Below are positions 1-13,248 of a stretch of 64,000 nt of DNA, piece after piece. Source of the stretch: Paramecium sonneborni (Eukaryota > Ciliophora > Oligohymenophorea > Peniculida > Parameciidae); contig CAJJDN010000004.1 of assembly GCA_905182985.1 (NCBI GenBank), forward strand, positions 621,361 through 685,360, given 5' to 3'. Each line of letters starts with the position of its first letter. The stretch's first letter is position 1. Below the pieces are notes generated by a model, which saw only the letters and a program-made list of their open reading frames with translations, ran no database searches and was not told the origin of the DNA. The translations under genes and the position numbers were made by a program.

Positions 1-2402
1 TAAATTTGTTATAGATTTTGAAGGAGATTATAAATAAGGGGCTTTTGGAGAATCTTGGTTTGTAGGAGCAGTTGTTATAGTAGGACAAATGAAAAAATAC
101 AATGAAAAATAGAATAAATAAACTTAATAGTAAGCTTAATAATAAATATCTTAACTTGAAAAATTAATTTTAGATTATGATTCATTTGATGAATGTGGTT
201 TTGTAGCATTTCAATTCTTTAAAAATGGAGAATGGAGATAAGTAATAGTTGATACACTTTTACCTTTTGATTAAGATAGTAAATAAATATTATTTACACA
301 GTGTGCAAATCCATCTGAATTTTGGTTGCCTTTGATGGAAAAGGCTTATTGTAAATTACATGGAAATTATGAAACAATTTGCGATGGACATATTGGAGAA
401 GGTTTGGTAGATTTAACAGGAGGAATAGCTGAAATCAATTCTTTAAGAGATCCTTAATTAAATAAAATGATAGAAAACGATTAATTATGGTAAGTTTTAT
501 TGTAAACACATAAATTATAATTTTTTATGGGTTGTATGAATCATAATGAAACTAAAGGAACAAAAAATGCAGACACAGGTACTCATGGAATATTGGAAAA
601 TCATCATTATGGAATAGTAGATGTTAGAGAATTTCCTAAAGAAAAATTAAGATTAATGAGAATAAGAAATGTTTGGGGACCAGAAGGTGGATGGAATGGA
701 GCATTTTCTGATGATTCTGAAGAATGGGACAAACATAGAAATTTAAGAGAAGAATTAAAATTAGTATTTAAATCAAAGAAAAGTGATGGAACATGGTGGA
801 TGTCTTATTAAGATTGGCATTAACATTTTAATAAGTTTTATATTTGTAAGGTATTTCCTGAGAGTTGGTAGTAATATGCTATTCAAGGAAACTGGTTTGG
901 AAAAACATTAGGAGGAGTATGTCCATTAAAAATGCCATCAGAAGGTTTATCAGAATATGTTTAAGTTGATACAGATGAAAAATGGTTTAATAATCCTTAA
1001 TATAAAATAAAAGTTCATAAAGAGACTAAATTATATTTATCTTTGATGTTAGAAGATGAAAAAATAACATAATAACCTTATGTTGCTTGTAATTTGATGG
1101 TCATAGCAAATAAAGCAAGATTAAGTAGAATTTGGGAAAGACCACCAAATTAAGATATTATTATTGATATGAATCCAAAAGGAGATATGGCAGCTTAAAG
1201 AGAAATAACTTAATATTTAATTTTAAAGAATTTTGAAGGTAAAAGTTTTGGTAATTATATGGTAATTCCTAATATGATTGTAAATGAAACAAGAAAGGAG
1301 GATAAAAGAAATTTTATTTTAAGAATATTTAGTTCTGATAGAATAGATGTTGCTGAAATGTCAGAAACATTAGAAATTTAATAAGAAGGTAGTTGGAATG
1401 AAACATCTGCTGGTGGTAAAAGAAAATATGATAATGGAAAAGAAAATCCTAATTGGTGTAAGAATCCATAATACTTTTTAAATTTATCTGTTAGCACTCA
1501 TCTTAAAATTATTTTGAGAAGATAAGGATAAGTTAAAAGAGCTAAAGGTACAAAGATTGGAATGACAATTTGTAGATTTGATAAAGCCCCTACAAATTCA
1601 TTAAACATTATTAAATAATAAAAAGGAGGAGGAACAAGTAAATTAATTTTATTTAATTTTTTATAGATTTAGTGAGACTTTTAAAGCAGACTCAATAATA
1701 ATTAGAAGCTCCTAAAATGGTTGGAATTTAAAGAAAACTGTTGATAGGATCAAATGAAAAATTTAAATAATCTACTTATTTTCATGAAGATGTTGCAGCA
1801 TTATATTTTCATTTTAATCCAACTGAAGGTCCTTTCATTATTATTCCATCTTTGGATTAGGAAGATAGATTTGCAAATTATAAATTAACAAGTAATATAA
1901 TTATATTATTAAATTAGTTTATTCTAATCAAGAAGTTGAATTAACTAAATTAGATGAAACTAAAAATTAAGTTCATATTGGTAAATGGGAATAAGACATT
2001 TCAGATGGTGGTTGTCATTTATATGAAGATCCATATGAGAAAGATACAAGTAAAAGAACATGGACAATGAATCCTAAATATTCATTATAGTTTTTTGAAC
2101 CTATTCATATTACCATCACTCTTTGTATTGCAGAAAAGAATTGGAAATCAAAAACTAAGAATACTGTAGGAGGTATGATTGGAGTTTATTTAATTGAAAA
2201 ATCAGAAAATAAAATAACAACCTAATAAATTGTAAGAATTCCTAATTTCTTACCTATCAATGAAATTCAAGAAGAATTTGATCTTTAACCAACTAAAAAT
2301 GGATATTATATTATGCCTACAACTTATCAATCTAAAATCCATGGATAATTTATTTTAGCAGTTTAAGGAGATAAAGAATTTACATTACAAGCATTAAAAT
2401 GA
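1..2402 (+). CDS. calpain-like protein, catalytic Cys replaced by Ser (5' end outside window)
   Basis: Calpains are papain-fold cysteine proteases. The frame is already open at base 2, so the N-terminus is missing. It runs as about 781 codons through two introns (1638-1666 and 1892-1917) to TGA. The active-site block reads GAFGESWFVGA where calpains have a GxxGDCWFLAA-like block, so the nucleophile is Ser (TCT). The His block (ENHHYGIVDV) and the Asn block (RIRNVWGPEGGWNG, followed by a Trp-rich SDDSEEW) are intact. Two calpain domain III (C2-like) copies follow: GSWNETSAGG near 1390-1420 with NPQYFLNL, and GKWEQDISDGG near 1985-2010. Calpain ancestry is clear. Loss of the Cys suggests a regulatory pseudoprotease. 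It converges on the next gene with only 6 bp between the two stops. Confidence 0.85.
1638..1666 (+). other. spliceosomal intron, 29 nt
   Basis: GTAAAT...TTATAG inside the calpain-like gene. Removing it restores the frame ahead of the second domain III region. It is representative of the tiny introns in this window. Confidence 0.85.
1892..1917 (+). other. spliceosomal intron, 26 nt
   Basis: GTAATA...AATTAG inside the calpain-like gene. With the 29-nt intron removed as well, the coding length to the TGA at 2402 is an exact multiple of three. Confidence 0.8.
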
Positions 2403-2408
2403 AATATA

Positions 2409-3185
2409 TCAAATAAATTTTATCAATGGTTTATTCTTTAATTCTTTTTATATTTTATATAAAATTAATAATATTATTATCTAACATTCTAATATCATTA
2501 TTTCTATTTTATGTCTTATTTGCTCCAATAAAATAAAAATTAAAAAGTTATTAAAGATACCAAAACATTATCCAATATCACCAAACACTATCTAATTCAA
2601 CATAAATACATACATATAATAAATAATTATTAGATTCTGCAAATATTGATAATGCTCTTGGAATTGCCCCTGCTTAATTCTATAAATGCGTTAAAAATGA
2701 CAGCTATCCAGTAGATTATCTCTAGTAATTCATTTTTATTTAAGGCCATTTTGAAAAAAACACTAAAATATCCAGAAGTCCTATACATAAAATCATGTTA
2801 ATATATATGCTAAGCTTGAATATGATTGGAGGTACAATCTAAAATAAAAATAACAAGCTAATTATTCCTAAAAAACTTAATTTTCTTTTGTAATCTCTCT
2901 ATGATTCGCTATAATAACCATATTATATTAAGACAATTATGTATTCGATATACAATATAACATTTTCACCATATAGTAGGAAATTTGTTCCTTCATGCAT
3001 ATTGTAAGCAACATTAAATACTAACATTAGAGTCTATTTAGTTTTTTTAATACTTCTGTGTATATAGATGAAAATGATATCCCATAGATGCTTTTACTTT
3101 TATATATCTTATAAATTTATGGCAGTTGATTGAATATTGCTCCAAAAACTATACCATAACTTATTAAATTATATATAAAAGTCAT
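2409..3185 (-). CDS. MPDU1-type PQ-loop membrane protein
   Basis: MPDU1 (Lec35) is an ER membrane protein needed for use of dolichol-phosphate mannose and glucose in N-glycan and GPI-anchor synthesis. The spliced protein is 244 aa, close to the usual 247. PQ-loop 1 reads FNQLPQIYKIYKSKSIYGIS. PQ-loop 2 reads FFSKWPQIKMNYQRQSTGQL followed by SFLTHLQNQAG. Hydrophobic segments lie between and after the loops. Two introns are needed: a 20-nt one at 3034-3053, and a 22-nt one near the 3' end whose removal yields the last membrane segment. The start ATG at 3183-3185 lies 12 bp from the divergent start at 3198, so the two genes must share a minimal promoter. SWEET and cystinosin families also have PQ loops, but the STGQLS run is typical of MPDU1. 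Confidence 0.8.
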
Positions 3186-3197
3186 TAAAAATAAATA

Positions 3198-4660
3198 ATG
3201 AGTAATGAAGCAGTAGCAGGATTTATAGTTACAAAAACAATTTAATAAAATCCTTTAAGGTATTATGATGCTAATTTCAATGATTATCGTGACAAAAATA
3301 TGATCATGTTTATTTAGAAAAAATATGCAGATCTAAAAAGTAAAGTTTTAATTTCCTGTAGAACGAACTGGAGTTAAAACATTGCCAAAACAAACCTTTG
3401 CTAACACTCAATTATAAGTGAAATTGAAAGCTTAAGAAGGTAATAAGGAATATTAAGCAAATTACGAATTATAACCTGAAGTTGTAGAAATCATGTAAAG
3501 AGTTCTTGATAAAGAATAATTAGAGAACTTACTAAATTTTTAGGTGATCCCAAAAAGATCAAAGAATTGGAAGAAAAAACCAGTATCTGTTTAATAGAAA
3601 TTGGCAATGATGATGAATGATAACATAGAATAAGCTTAACTAGATGATTTGTATAAATGTTACAAACGGTAAAATCTGAAGCAAAATGTATATAAAAAAA
3701 TGAAATATAGCTTAAAGAAGTAAAGACATAATTAAAAAACTAAAAAGATGCCACAAAAAGTATAGGAAAACATAAAGGATATTAGAGTATTGAATTAGAG
3801 GATCAGGAATAAGTTAATTTTTTTATGAAAAAACTTTGTGAAGATAAAAATATAAATGCTTGTACAGTTTTAGATATTTAAAATAGTAAATTTGAAACTT
3901 AATTATAGATGAATAAACGTTTAAGGAAGATTAATGGGATGAAATGGAAAGATGGAGAAACATAGTTTAAAAAAGAATTACATAAGAATAATTATTAGAA
4001 ATTATGAGATAAGAAGAGTTAAAATAAAATAGAGAGTTAGTCAAGATTTTTAAAGAAACAAGAATTGATTAATTTGATCCTGATTTTTTTAAAAGTAAAG
4101 TAAAGATGACAACTATGAAAAGAGTTAATTAAGCATAGGATTCATAATATCATAAATTTTTTGTATCAACAGAAAATTAAGCTACTGGTTTATCTTAAGA
4201 AGATTTTAAAAGGAAAAACTAACCATATTAACCTACAAAAAGTCATTTTATGGAGAATTTAAGTAAAGTTTCAAGGACAACAAGACCTTAGACAAGTGTT
4301 AGTAGAACTCTAAAAACTTAAACAAGTATTAAAACAGAGATAGAGTTTAATAAATTCTTAAAATAATGTGATATTGTTGATAACAATTTCAAAAAAGAGA
4401 AACACATATTGAAAGAGAAGTTTTGTTCACTTGATAATATAATGGAGAAAGCAAGTTAATATTTATCTATGGATAAACCTTAATTTGAAAGAGAACCAAA
4501 TTAAGAGTTTGAGAAATTTAAAAAGTAAAGATTATTCAAGAAAAAGTTTGTTACTTATTTAATTGAGAAAGTTGAAAAATAATCAGATTTATTGAGTGAG
4601 AAAATAAAATAAACTTAATCTAAATAGTTTATAGATAGAATATTATCTGAAGAATAATGA
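3198..4660 (+). CDS. coiled-coil protein of unknown function
   Basis: I do not recognise a family. Coding begins MSNEAVAGFIVTKTIQQN and ends at the TGA at 4658-4660. Introns fit at 3340-3361 (22 nt), 3495-3514 (20 nt) and 3886-3908 (23 nt). The stretch 3580-3680 holds in-frame TGAs in the main frame and must contain one or two more introns that I could not place with confidence. The protein is rich in Lys, Glu and Gln (TAA/TAG codons), with heptad-like stretches around 3510-3600 and 4380-4640 and a Ser/Thr/Arg-rich patch near 4250-4340. The terminal helix has repeated K/E/Q residues. A cytoskeletal or basal-body role would be a guess. Confidence 0.6.
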
Positions 4661-4702
4661 TGTATGTAAATATAAACAATTTTTTATTAATATTCAAATT
4701 AA

Positions 4703-7700
4703 TCAGAAATTAAGCTTGATATGTTTCTATAAAAGATTGATATCTTCTTTAAGCAACTTTTTAAGACAGAATTTTAAATAATCTGGATCATTTCTTATTA
4801 AATTTTAGAAAAATTCTTTAAGGGCATCCTTGAGGTGTATTATTAAAAAAATACCACTAAATTAATATTTAGACAAGGATCTTTAAGATAAGTTAAATCT
4901 TCTTCAGTAGTTTCATCACATTCTTCTCCTACTTCTTAATTAAAATCTAAGAATTCACTCATATATAGAGTTGAGCCTGTTTCTAGATCTGCTAATCCTT
5001 TGTCTTTCTTTTCTTTTGGATCCAATGACTTAATTTTAAATAAAAAAAGTACAGCAAATCTTTCTGCAATATCTTATTCATCATCATCTTTAATTTTTTC
5101 AATTTCAACATCAACTTAATCTTGGAATTGATCTTTTTTGATAACTTCATCATCATCATCTTCAACTTCTAATCTTTCATCCTCTTATTTAAGATCATTA
5201 TTATTTTAATTATGTGGAGTAATTTCATTATCTAAACATCTAATTAATAAGGATAATATTTTAAAAGGAGCATATACATCTAATATTTAGTATAATAATA
5301 TTACCACTATTAATATTTTAATGACTAGGATTATAACCTATAACTAACAAATTTTCTAAGGTTTTATCTTTGAGTAAGAATAATTTCATGAGAGCAGTAA
5401 ATGTTGCATTTTTTGTGCCTTTTCCTCTAAACAAAGGTTATTGTAATAACCATTTATCAATAAGAACTTTTAATGCCATTCTATTATCAATACTCCAAGA
5501 AGTAAGGAAATTGATTGATTCTTTTGGTTTTTCAATTATCATTCTAGCATAAACTAAAACTAAAGATTAAACTGTAGATGGCATTCTAGATCTATATATT
5601 TTAAAGACAACAGATTTTAATAAATTAATATCTGGATTGCCATCTAATAAATTGTTTATTGTAATCATCACTAAATTTCCAGCAAATAATGAAGCTGATT
5701 CATTAGCAGAATTTTGTGGTACTTCTAATAATTTAAGATTCACCTTCATTACATCTTATACAAGATTCCTTAAATTATTGATTATTAAAATATTACATTT
5801 TAAGAATTTATCCTGTTTCTATTATAATAAAGTTTTTTAAACATTAACTAGTATGAACCTATAATTAAGGATCTTCATTAATCAATATTAAATTAACCAT
5901 AGAAGGTAATAAATTAATGAATGCTTCTTATGCTTTATTATCAGAACAATATTTAATAAATATTGAAGTCAGATGCATAATTGCACTCATTAAACCAATA
6001 TCTGTTTATTTCATTTTACTTTTATCTTAGATTTTATTCATGTCTTCATAAAATACTTAAAAACAATCCATTATAAATGGACAGAAAACCTTTATATAAA
6101 TATTTTAATTACATCAAAAATGTGGGGATAAGCATCCTTACATTGACATATTCTCATAATCAATTCATTAAATTATTTAATAACAACTGATTCAGAATGA
6201 AAAATACTAAAAAATTACAATAAAATCTTAGATCCATTCTTTGCCAAAGTAGTGGCTAGAATAGATGAAAATCTAACTAAATTAATAGTTGATTCTAAAA
6301 CATAAATAATTTAATCTTAACTAGCCTCTTGTAATACTTATAATATTAAATCCATTATCTCTGCTTTATATTGAAAAGATATACTATATTTATTTATTTT
6401 TGTAGCATAACTAATATAATTATCCTATATATATACTTTCCTAATGCTTTTACTGATACTATTTTTAATGTGATTGGATATTTAGATTTTAAATAATTCA
6501 GTACTGATTCAAAAAAGGGTACTAATAGTTCTTTAAATTAATGACTTATCAATTCAGAGTATTTAGTTGTACTCCAAATAGCTCTCGCCTATAAACTACT
6601 TGAATCTAAATAGAAATTAATAAAGTTTGATACTTTATCTTTCCAATTCAATAAGTATGTTCTACATACATTTTTTAATATCAAATGTGCTTTCATGTTT
6701 TTATTGAAAAACAATAATATCTTCTGAGAAACTGCCTAATAAAAGATATCCAGTTTCCTTTCTTTTTTAAATAAATGATTTTAGATAGAATGAATTACAC
6801 ACATAAATAGCAGAGGTTTTCATAAATTACATAACACTATCTTAATCAAATTCTTTTGATTATTATCCTTTTAATTCTTAAAAGTTTAACTTTGAAATAA
6901 TTTATTGAGCTAACTCAATGAATTCTTTTTCATCTCGATTTAATATAAGTTTTTCACCTACCATTAAAATTTATTAGACAAAAGTATCACCATATTTCTC
7001 TATAATATCATTAATTAATCTCAAGGCAAGTGTTCTTACACTCTTTTGAAGTAGTTCCTCTTCATCATTAAGAATGAAATAGCTAGGATCTTTAACCCAT
7101 TATCTTTCTTAATCTTTCGTGGCTATCAAAAATGTTGCCAATGTGTTCAAAAGTGGAAAAGTACCAAACTTTATTAAATTATATAAAGCAGGTTTAGTAA
7201 CTAAAATAGTAATTAATTCAATTGAATAAGCACAAAGACCCTCAATATGATTATCATAATCATCATCTTCATTTAAATATTTATATTCAATATCTAAATT
7301 CTAAATCTAAATATATACCATTTTGTAAATTTATAATCCTCTAATTAGTTTATGGTAGCTCTTTCGCCTCCTCTGAAAATAAACTATCAATATTTTCTAT
7401 TTCAATTTAGTATACTATATGGCCTACATATAATTAAGTTATAGAATTAAAGAATTTCCACACAGGAATCAAAGATAATGATAATGATTTTCTACTATAT
7501 ACTCCAAAATCTCGAAATACTACAATCAATATCTTCAAAACCAATTTCTTGATGAATATATGTGATTTTGGAGATGTCTATAAAGCTGATAAAAATAAAG
7601 ACTAAAATAATATATTAAACATTATACCATCCATATTTAAAAAGTTGAATCTAAGCATTTGTTAACAAAAGAGTTATCAGTTCCATCTGCAAATGAGATT

Positions 7701-8306
7701 GATCTAAATACTAAATAAACTAATAAAAGTATTTTCTCTCTTAATTTCTCATTTAATTCTGGTTAGGCAAATATACTGAAACCTTTCTCAAGAACTGATG
7801 GAACTATCTCTTTACATAATGTTTGCTGTTCACCATTAGTTTCGCTTAATCTTCCAAATAATTGCAAAAATAGTTCCAGACTTGATTCTATAGCATTAAA
7901 ATCATCCATCCAATTTAACAATTCAATTAATGGATTTGGCCAAATATGACTTGGATCAATAGATATTATTTACACTATTATGGAAGACTAAAATATTTTT
8001 TAATTTAATTACAATCAATTCAATTATTGGCATATTTGATACATTCATAACTAGTCCATTTAATAAGAGTTCGCGTATCACTTTACGTGATGGCTATATT
8101 GATTCCCATTATTCTATCAGAACCCCCTTTAAAAGTATACCAATCTTTAATCTTATTTCAACTGGATATTCAGGAGACACCATCATTTTAGTACTCTCAA
8201 CCATAAAATTGGGATAAGGTGTATGAAGGATTTCATATGCATTTTATAAATTTTCTAATGCTTATACATACACTTAAAGAGTTATTTCTGGTGTAGCTTC
8301 AGCCAT
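4703..8306 (-). CDS. importin-beta family karyopherin, importin-9-like
   Basis: Beta-karyopherins are long HEAT-repeat receptors that carry cargo through nuclear pores under Ran control. The N-terminus (MAEATPEITLQVYVQALENL) and an early EIRLKIGILLKGVLIEQWES segment match the importin N-terminal HEAT repeats, where xxRxxxxxxLKxxixxxW is typical. A WPNPLIELLNWMDDFN segment fits a later repeat. Near the C-terminus there is a long acidic tract (DDDDE-type, plus-strand 5080-5170). The end, with DPCLNINL before a 26-nt intron (4829-4854) and DALKEFFQNLIRNDP after it, resembles the importin-9 C-terminus. Length, about 1,100-1,150 codons after splicing, fits importin-9 (about 1,040). Several short introns remain unmapped. 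Importins 7 and 8 are the main alternatives. Confidence 0.7.
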
Positions 8307-8510
8307 TTTAAATTTTATATAATATATATTATTTATTTCATTATCCGACAATCACTAATAAAGGCTTTTCTATTTTCATCCTTTCTATGCAACTTTCATT
8401 TAAAGAATTATTAAACACCCTTACTTATATCTAATAATTATTAATTATGACGTTCTATTTCCTTATATACCAGAAATTTTAATAATATTCTCAAAAAAAA
8501 TATCATATTA

Positions 8511-9641
8511 ATGTAAGATAATAATCGCACATTTGGGATAATTTAAGATGTCACATCCAATTCTGTCTGTTTTGCACTTAAATGTCAAATTGTCTACTTC
8601 ATTTATATGTTTGCAGCCACAAAACTATTACCAGGCACAAACTTTAAAGGTTTTCCTGACCCAAAAGGAAAGGTTTTGATGTATAAGATAAATGGATTGA
8701 ATACGTACCTTTTGACACTCATACTTATAATAATAGGTAAGACTTTTTTTAATTTTACATTAATTCCATTGATTGAATATTTTTGGTCATTTTTTATTGC
8801 CTCAAATATTTTGGCTTTTGTGTTCTCTTTTATTTTATTAATAAAAGGAAAAATTAGTACGCATTATAAGCCACATATTCAAACTTGGACTCCTCAATTA
8901 TTTAATGATTGGTGGTTTGGATCAGAATAGAATCCTAGAATCTTAGATGTTGACATAAAAATGTATTTTTATGAACCATCATTGATTGGATTATAAATAT
9001 TCTTGTTATCATTCGCCGAATACTAATACAATACTTATTCTCTATTATCGACAAATATGATTTTGTTTTAAGTTTTTTGGTTTATGTGGCTTATCACACA
9101 TTATATTAGAGAAGATTTTATGTTATCAACATGGGATATTATTGCTGAAAATTTTGGATTTATGTTAGTTTGGGGAGACATTGTTTATTTACCTTATCTA
9201 TATTGTATTGGTGGATGGTACTTAGGTGACTTTGTATAGAATAGTTCTGGTATATATCTGTTGTTCATTACTTTGTTGCATTTTATTTCATTGTACATGT
9301 ATAGAGATTCAAATTGGTAAAAAGATAGATATAGAAGACAAGGTGATAAAGCAATAATTTGGAATAAAAAACCTTAAACTCTATAGAATAAATTATTAAT
9401 TAGTGGATGGTGGGGTATTGGTAGACATCTCAACTATACAGGAGAGATTTTAGTTTATTTTTCTATTGCTATGTGTGGAGAATTCGAAGCCTTTAACAAT
9501 TATGTTTTACCTTTAAGTTTGTTTTGCCTTTTGACCCATAGGGCAACAAGAGATGATAAGCGTTGTAGAGAAAAATATGGTAAATTATGGTAAGAGTATT
9601 GTTCAATAGCCAAATTCAAGATTATTCCATTTATATTTTGA
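8511..9641 (+). CDS. sterol reductase (ERG24/DHCR7/lamin-B-receptor family)
   Basis: These ER multi-pass enzymes use NADPH to reduce the C14-15 or C7-8 double bond of sterol precursors. The gene has no intron and encodes 376 aa. I chose the ATG at 8511 because the frame stays open upstream of the internal ATG at 8607 and adds a first hydrophobic segment. Family motifs are clear: LLPGTNFKGFPDP near the N-terminus, a YKINGLNTY motif, LISGWWGIGRHLNYTGE, and the C-terminal RDDKRCREKYGKLWQEYC followed by KIIPFIF. About eight to nine hydrophobic spans are visible. Whether it acts at C14 or C7 cannot be decided by eye. It converges on the next gene with a 5-bp gap. Confidence 0.85.
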
Positions 9642-9646
9642 AATTA

Positions 9647-12202
9647 TCATTATTAATTATTATTCAATAATTCATATTTAATATCAATTTTATAAAATAA
9701 ATTTTTTATTTATCCTATTGTAGTATCATTTTTATTTTTCTTCAAGCAATTTTTATAAACCTGATTTTTTAAATTTAACACTGAAGGTTTCTACCATATT
9801 TCTGATAACTATATTGTCATCTCAGAATTAGAAATTAGTTTCAAAGCTCTTATAATTAATTAAGGTTCTGATACTTACTCTTTACTAGAAATTAATGGGA
9901 TGTTTTCTCCTTCTTAAATCTTTATTTTTTTAATTAGTAATCTACTTTCTACTTAATCAGTTATAGATAGTTTATGAATTTGCATTTATGTCTTTACATA
10001 TTCCTATAATCTTTAGTTCTTATTAATTTAAAGGCTGAATTTTTACGTTTTATTTTTTATTCCTAAATATAATATTAATTCAGGTAAAGGTATATCATTA
10101 TCAATTAAAGTGATTAATCCAGATAATATAAATAATTTCAATCCTTCTTTATCTAATTTTTCAAATTATTAATTTTATTAATTTTCTGCAGTTAATTATA
10201 ATTTTTTTGGACAACTAATTATTTACTTAGCTATTATGCATGGCTAACTCTTTTAAATTTAACCAATATATAATTATAAATTATCTATTATGTTTATAAT
10301 ATTTTCTAAAACAGGTTCATCATTAATTTAGGTTTTATTTGTTCTTAATTTAGGAAGCAATATTAATTTCTCTTTCAATTAATCTTTAACTTTCTATATT
10401 TTTTAATACTCACTCATAACTTAAATTAATTGATGTTGGATGCTTTCTTTCTTATCATTAACGATAATAAGTATTTTTTCAATAAGTATTACATCTCTCA
10501 CATATATCATATCAATATTAAATTAGGATAGAAAATTTTCAAAATCTTGTAATTCCTAGATGGCTGTATCAGGTAATTCTAAAAGATTTTACAATTTAAC
10601 TTATTATTATTTAATTTTCAATCGTTCATCATTTTATAAAAATGGAATCAATCTCTATTTAGAAGGTAATATTTGAACAGAATTTTAATTGATTAATTAA
10701 CCTTCTACTATTTTTTCCTTATGTTTTTTAAACCATAAACAAGTCATAATTTCAGGAATTGGTATTTATTATTCAATTGATTCTATCAATATTAATTTTA
10801 CAACTTATTTAAGTAATCTATAATATCTTTTTTAAGATTTTATAGGTTTATTTTAATCATCATCATCAATTTCACTTTGGTTATCTTAAGAAAGTTAATT
10901 TTTTTTTTCAACTTAATTTTTGAATTCCTTTGGTATATCTTTTTGACTTGAATCATATATAAGAATTATTGCTTCCAATTTTTGAATAAATTATTTCACT
11001 ATTCTAAAATGAGCATCAGCATCTGAAACCCTTGATAGTTTTTTAATCTAATTTATTAACTAAGAATATTTCACCTATTAAATTATTTTTGCTTTTAGAG
11101 ATTCTTTTTATTGAACAACTAAATCTATCATTTTATTCAATAAATAATATTCAGTAATTTTAGTCTTTATTTTTCCGATATGAGATTTCTTTGTAATTTT
11201 TGCTTCTTCAATATTCTCTTCCTTAATATTTTTAGTTTCTAATTAATTTTGATTAGCTTCACAAAATGAATCATAATAAAATGCACATACATTCAATATC
11301 TATTAATTAGGATTAAATGTTAAATTCATTCCATTACCCCTATTCTTCAATTCAGCACAAAGTATAATTTCAGGAATAGCAATCTTTTATTAAATTAACC
11401 AGTTTAAAATAATTTTAATTTTCTCTTTATTTAAAGAACTTATTATTAATGGTTAAATCTATGGTTTTATATCAACACTTTCTGATTGAGTTTTTTATCC
11501 TGAAAATAGTTATGAAGTATCTGAACATTCTAATTTTATGGATTTATTTTCTTTAATTTTAGAATTCAAATAGTTAAATTATAATTATCTAAGTAATTCA
11601 AACAATTTATATTTAATTATATTTTAAGGTAATTCAGCATTTTTAAATTCTAATTTAGATGGAAATTAAAACTATTTATTTTAAAATATCAATTAAAGTT
11701 CTTAATCGATTTAAGGTTTTTTTCTTTCTTCTTCAAGTAGCTCAACTTATCGTAAAAATATTTCTTAAGTTTAATTTAAATGAGATTTAAATATTTCTTC
11801 TATTAAATGTTAGTAGTAGTCTTAAAAATATTCAGAATCATTTTAATTATGATTGATTAAATCTTCTATTTGAAGTTAATCAGCAATCTCTTTTAAAGCT
11901 GGATTAACTGCTAATTATTCTACCAAAATATAGTTTGGTTGAAAAAGAAATGATTAGGGTTCATCATTATCAAACTTTAAGGTTATATAATAAAGTGTAT
12001 TTGGACAAGTTATCAGATTAAGATTAGTGTATTTAAGTAAAATACACCCCACTTCTCTATAAACAATATCAAATATAGTTGGTTCTTCATCATCTTAAAA
12101 TAATTCATCATTATCAAGAAATATTTCATCTTTATAACTGTTCCCTTAACAATTTTATTAATACATTTTTAAAAATTTATTTTCATATGTTAGAATTTTC
12201 AT
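9647..12202 (-). CDS. large protein of unknown function (851 aa)
   Basis: One uninterrupted TGA-stopped frame of 852 codons runs from the ATG at 12200-12202 to the TGA at 9647-9649, with no intron needed. By chance such a frame would be very unlikely at this composition. The protein is rich in Leu, Ile, Asn, Gln and Glu. It starts MKILTYENKFLKMYQQNCQG, has an acidic DDEEP patch around residue 40, and shows recurring helical stretches of about 40 residues that could be alpha-solenoid repeats. I see no catalytic motif, signal peptide or membrane segment. No family recognised. Confidence 0.7.
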
Positions 12203-13248
12203 CCAAATTTAACAAATAAATAACATGAAAATTCTAAATCATTTTAAATATCTTACCATTAAATATGTAAATTCATATCAATCATAAACATAAATGATTA
12301 ATATGAATTTCAAAATCTATTCATAATTATCATTCTATATAATCTTTAGAGTAAGTTATATTAAGAAATTTATATATGATAATTATCTATAATTCATTTT
12401 TTTACCCTCTTGCTTGTTCATCATCTTGATTTTTAGTTTCTTTAATGAAACATTTCTTTTGGAAGAGTAAAATTTAATGAACTCTATTGACTGTTGAAAT
12501 ATCTATTTTTTCTCAGTTATATATTAAAAGAGTTATATCTTTCATAACACTGAAATGAAGATTTTTAATTTTTTAAAAAGAACCTTATATATTAGACTTT
12601 ATTTTTTACTAAGATTCTTGTTAAATCTTTTTAATTTTTTTTGAATTAGACTATTCTTCATCCTTTGTATAAGCCACACCATTTCAATGCTTATTCAAAA
12701 TAAAATTGTAATTTATTACTTACTTATCTAATAGACTTAAAACTTTATAAGTCCTTTTTACTTAATCTTAAGGAAATAAAATTTATATGTTTTATCTTTC
12801 TATCATAGGCAAAATAATTATTCAATAAATGCCAATATACTAATTCTAATTCGTTGAACTCCATCATTTTGCATAATCTAAAGTGTATTTTATATATATA
12901 AATTTATTCATATTTGAGATAATTTTTAGAAGATAATTCTAAACAAATTAAAGTGTTAAAAATGATAGAATGTAGTTTTATATAGGATTTATACATTACA
13001 GTATCTTCTAGGTTATTATCATAATCAAGTTATCTCAACTTAATATCTAAAACTTAATTTACGACAAAAAAATGAAAAAAATTTCATTTTTGATAACTTT
13101 AATTCTAATCATTAAAAATTATTCATAAATCTTTCTGATAAACACCCTTCATTTTATCTTCTCTGTTGATAATAAATCTTAGTCTTTATTAATATCAAAT
13201 ATTGATATTAGAATGAATTAATAAATTTAATAATTATTAGTATTATAG
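12203..13248 (-). other. gene-poor stretch with one possible small ORF
   Basis: Mostly very AT-rich sequence. On the minus strand an ORF opens at 12867 (MMEFNELELVYWHLLNNYFA...) and stays open for about 70 codons. A second open segment with KKIKKIQQESQQK-like residues follows in another frame near 12540-12660. I could not join them with a credible intron, so this may be one small spliced gene, a decayed gene or chance. Confidence 0.3.
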
